A stretch of 23,242 nucleotides of DNA from a virus. The position numbers were made by a program, and so were the translations under genes. Location: the IMG/VR virus record IMGVR_UViG_3300037245_000726, positions 1 to 23,242 of that record; one strand, given 5' to 3'. Of this stretch, positions 22,121 through 23,242 are shown one piece after another. Below the pieces are notes generated by a model. That model saw nothing but the letters and a program-made list of their open reading frames with translations. It was not told where the DNA came from and did no database searches. How positions within the stretch are numbered: position 1 is the first letter of the stretch; each line of letters begins with the position of its first letter.

Positions 22121-23169
22121 AAAAACTAATATTGATTCTATTTATGATAATGCTCTGTAATGACTGTTTTGGGTATAGATTCAGGTATAACCCTCTTTGG
22201 ACAAGAAGTAACGGCACGTTGTCACCAGCGAACCCCAGCGACAGTCTTTCGATAGGTGGGGATTTTTCCTTGCTCAACGGAAAAGATTTAAGATTTTATG
22301 ACGTTGGCAACTCAAATTACGTGGGATTCAAAGCGCCTGCCCTTACCGCTAACCAGATATGGACACTTCCGATTGCCGATGGCGATCCAGGTGCAGTATT
22401 AACAACAGATGGTGCGGGAATTACAATCTGGACCGATAACGCTTCCGAAAAGACATGGGCGTTTATGAGCCGGGACGCTTCCAGTGGAACAAACTACATT
22501 GGCGGCTTCTATAAATTTGGCGCAACTGACAACGATTTTAATCCAGCGGCCACACATGGCACGGCTAACGTGGCATACGCCGCCCACTTCTTCTTAGTGC
22601 AAGCGGCGGGTGCAAGTGGCGGAACCGATACGGTGATTAGGATAACTGGGACAACTATTGACGATCAGGGAAACCGAGCAACGGCAGTTGATGTTGATTT
22701 AACAGTTGACGACGCTGGTGCGGCTGGAACGTACTACGAGACGACTCAAAAATGGCTTGGTCAAGTAACAATAACAAAGATTTCCGGCCCTGACCTTTTG
22801 TGCAACTTTGGGTTCTGCAAGTATTGGGACAATAACAATACAGATTTCAAGGTGGCTGGAATTGAGGCTACTTGGCTTGGTGCAAAGAATGACGCTAATC
22901 CCGACATTCATTTACATCACCATAAAACTACAGGCTGGACTTACAACGCAGGCGCAGAGCCTACCACACCGCCGGAGATTGCAACCATGAACGGCGACCA
23001 TGTCACAGAGATACAAATCGCCACCGACCAGGAAGGCGCGTGGAAGCGTGACAATCTAGGCACGGACATCATGGGTAGTGCGGGCGAGGGAACTATAATC
23101 GAGCTAACCACAACTACTAACAGAACATACGCAATAGGCAATTTCCTTGTAAGGATAACGCCACAATAA
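22117..23169 (+). CDS. Signal-peptide-bearing tail-fibre-like protein, 350 aa
   Basis: ATG overlaps the previous stop (ATGA) with AGGAG upstream. Signal peptide MKKLILILFMIMLCNDCFG is followed directly by YRFRYNPLWTRSNG, so cleavage would expose the RYNP motif as the mature N-terminus. Residues about 60-110 (LRFYDVGNSNYVGFKAPALT then WTLPIADGDPGAVLTTDGAG) match the repeat-like stem found in many phage tail-fibre and head-fibre proteins. The C-terminal half is beta-rich, with His-rich HLHHHK near residue 268 and a final TYAIGNFLVRITPQ. A fibre or receptor-contacting role is inferred. Confidence 0.75.
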   Translation: MKKLILILFMIMLCNDCFGYRFRYNPLWTRSNGTLSPANPSDSLSIGGDFSLLNGKDLRFYDVGNSNYVGFKAPALTANQIWTLPIADGDPGAVLTTDGAGITIWTDNASEKTWAFMSRDASSGTNYIGGFYKFGATDNDFNPAATHGTANVAYAAHFFLVQAAGASGGTDTVIRITGTTIDDQGNRATAVDVDLTVDDAGAAGTYYETTQKWLGQVTITKISGPDLLCNFGFCKYWDNNNTDFKVAGIEATWLGAKNDANPDIHLHHHKTTGWTYNAGAEPTTPPEIATMNGDHVTEIQIATDQEGAWKRDNLGTDIMGSAGEGTIIELTTTTNRTYAIGNFLVRITPQ

Positions 23170-23196
23170 CACTAAACCACCATCAACGAGGACAGT

Positions 23197-23242
23197 ATGG
23201 CTAAAATAGTAATACCAGAACGAACGCAGACGCCACCCAGAG
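23197..23242 (+). CDS. Partial N-terminus of the next structural gene
   Basis: ATG 23197 with GAGGACAG upstream opens MAKIVIPERTQTPPR and runs off the right edge. Only 15 codons are visible. Position after the gp14-like and fibre-like genes would suit a gp15/gp16-like internal virion protein, but the sequence cannot show that. Confidence 0.5.
   Translation, partial: MAKIVIPERTQTPPR

Noticed and set aside
12754-22173. Leaders as classical lipoprotein signals
   Set aside because: Cys is present in all, but the residues before it (for example L, D, V) rarely fit the lipobox, and most leaders have a better type I cleavage site after the Cys.
1-23242. CRISPR array, insertion sequence, attachment site or diversity-generating retroelement
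   Set aside because: No regularly spaced repeats, transposase, integrase, reverse transcriptase or template/variable repeat pair is visible in this window; a DGR, known in BPP-1-like phages, could lie outside it.

Overview
The window is part of the genome of a short-tailed double-stranded DNA bacteriophage (podovirus-like Caudoviricetes) or a prophage of that type. The evidence is an uninterrupted rightward block from about 2.3 kb to the right edge that encodes, in order, small terminase, large terminase, portal (head-tail connector), scaffold, major capsid protein, cement protein, a T7 gp11-like tail/adaptor protein, a T7 gp12-like tail protein, a T7 gp13-like acetyltransferase-fold protein and a T7 gp14-like virion protein. 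By inference the gene order and the capsid/cement pair resemble Bordetella phage BPP-1 more than T7. No integrase, polymerase, lysin or host gene is visible, so lifestyle and host cannot be fixed. Shine-Dalgarno sites are strong (AAGGAG/GAAGGG) and genes overlap by one to a few bases, as in compact phage operons. Canonical-looking Sec signal peptides suggest a diderm bacterial host, but this is inference.

Layout. From 1 to about 2.04 kb, leftward: a chain of tightly packed small unknown genes, including several micro-genes of about 30-60 residues, some membrane-spanning, fed by a probable extended -10 promoter at 2095-2122. From 2.04 to 2.35 kb: a divergent control region holding an 18-codon reading frame that is little more than a signal peptide. 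From 2.35 to 4.02 kb: a secreted-type, polysaccharide-deacetylase-like protein. From 4.03 to 10.97 kb: the packaging, portal and scaffold module with several small genes. From 10.98 to 11.11 kb: a run of RNA hairpins before the capsid gene. From 11.17 to 12.70 kb: capsid and cement, closed by a terminator. From 12.75 to 16.25 kb: four consecutive genes with N-terminal signal peptides, the first closed by its own terminator. From 16.26 to 23.17 kb: tail and internal virion proteins. A further gene begins at 23197.

The most unusual property is that seven phage genes, including the core tail protein of the gp12 type, begin with textbook secretory signal peptides. Four proteins also carry the same short motif R-x-R-Y-(N/D)-P, at the extreme C-terminus in two and near the N-terminus in two. 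The gp12-like protein additionally carries a LamG lectin domain that is interrupted in a loop by a second, complete LamG domain. Together these suggest a virion whose surface or tail parts are exported or membrane-tethered before assembly and dock by a shared peptide. That is a hypothesis; the sequence shows the leaders, the motif and the nested domains directly.
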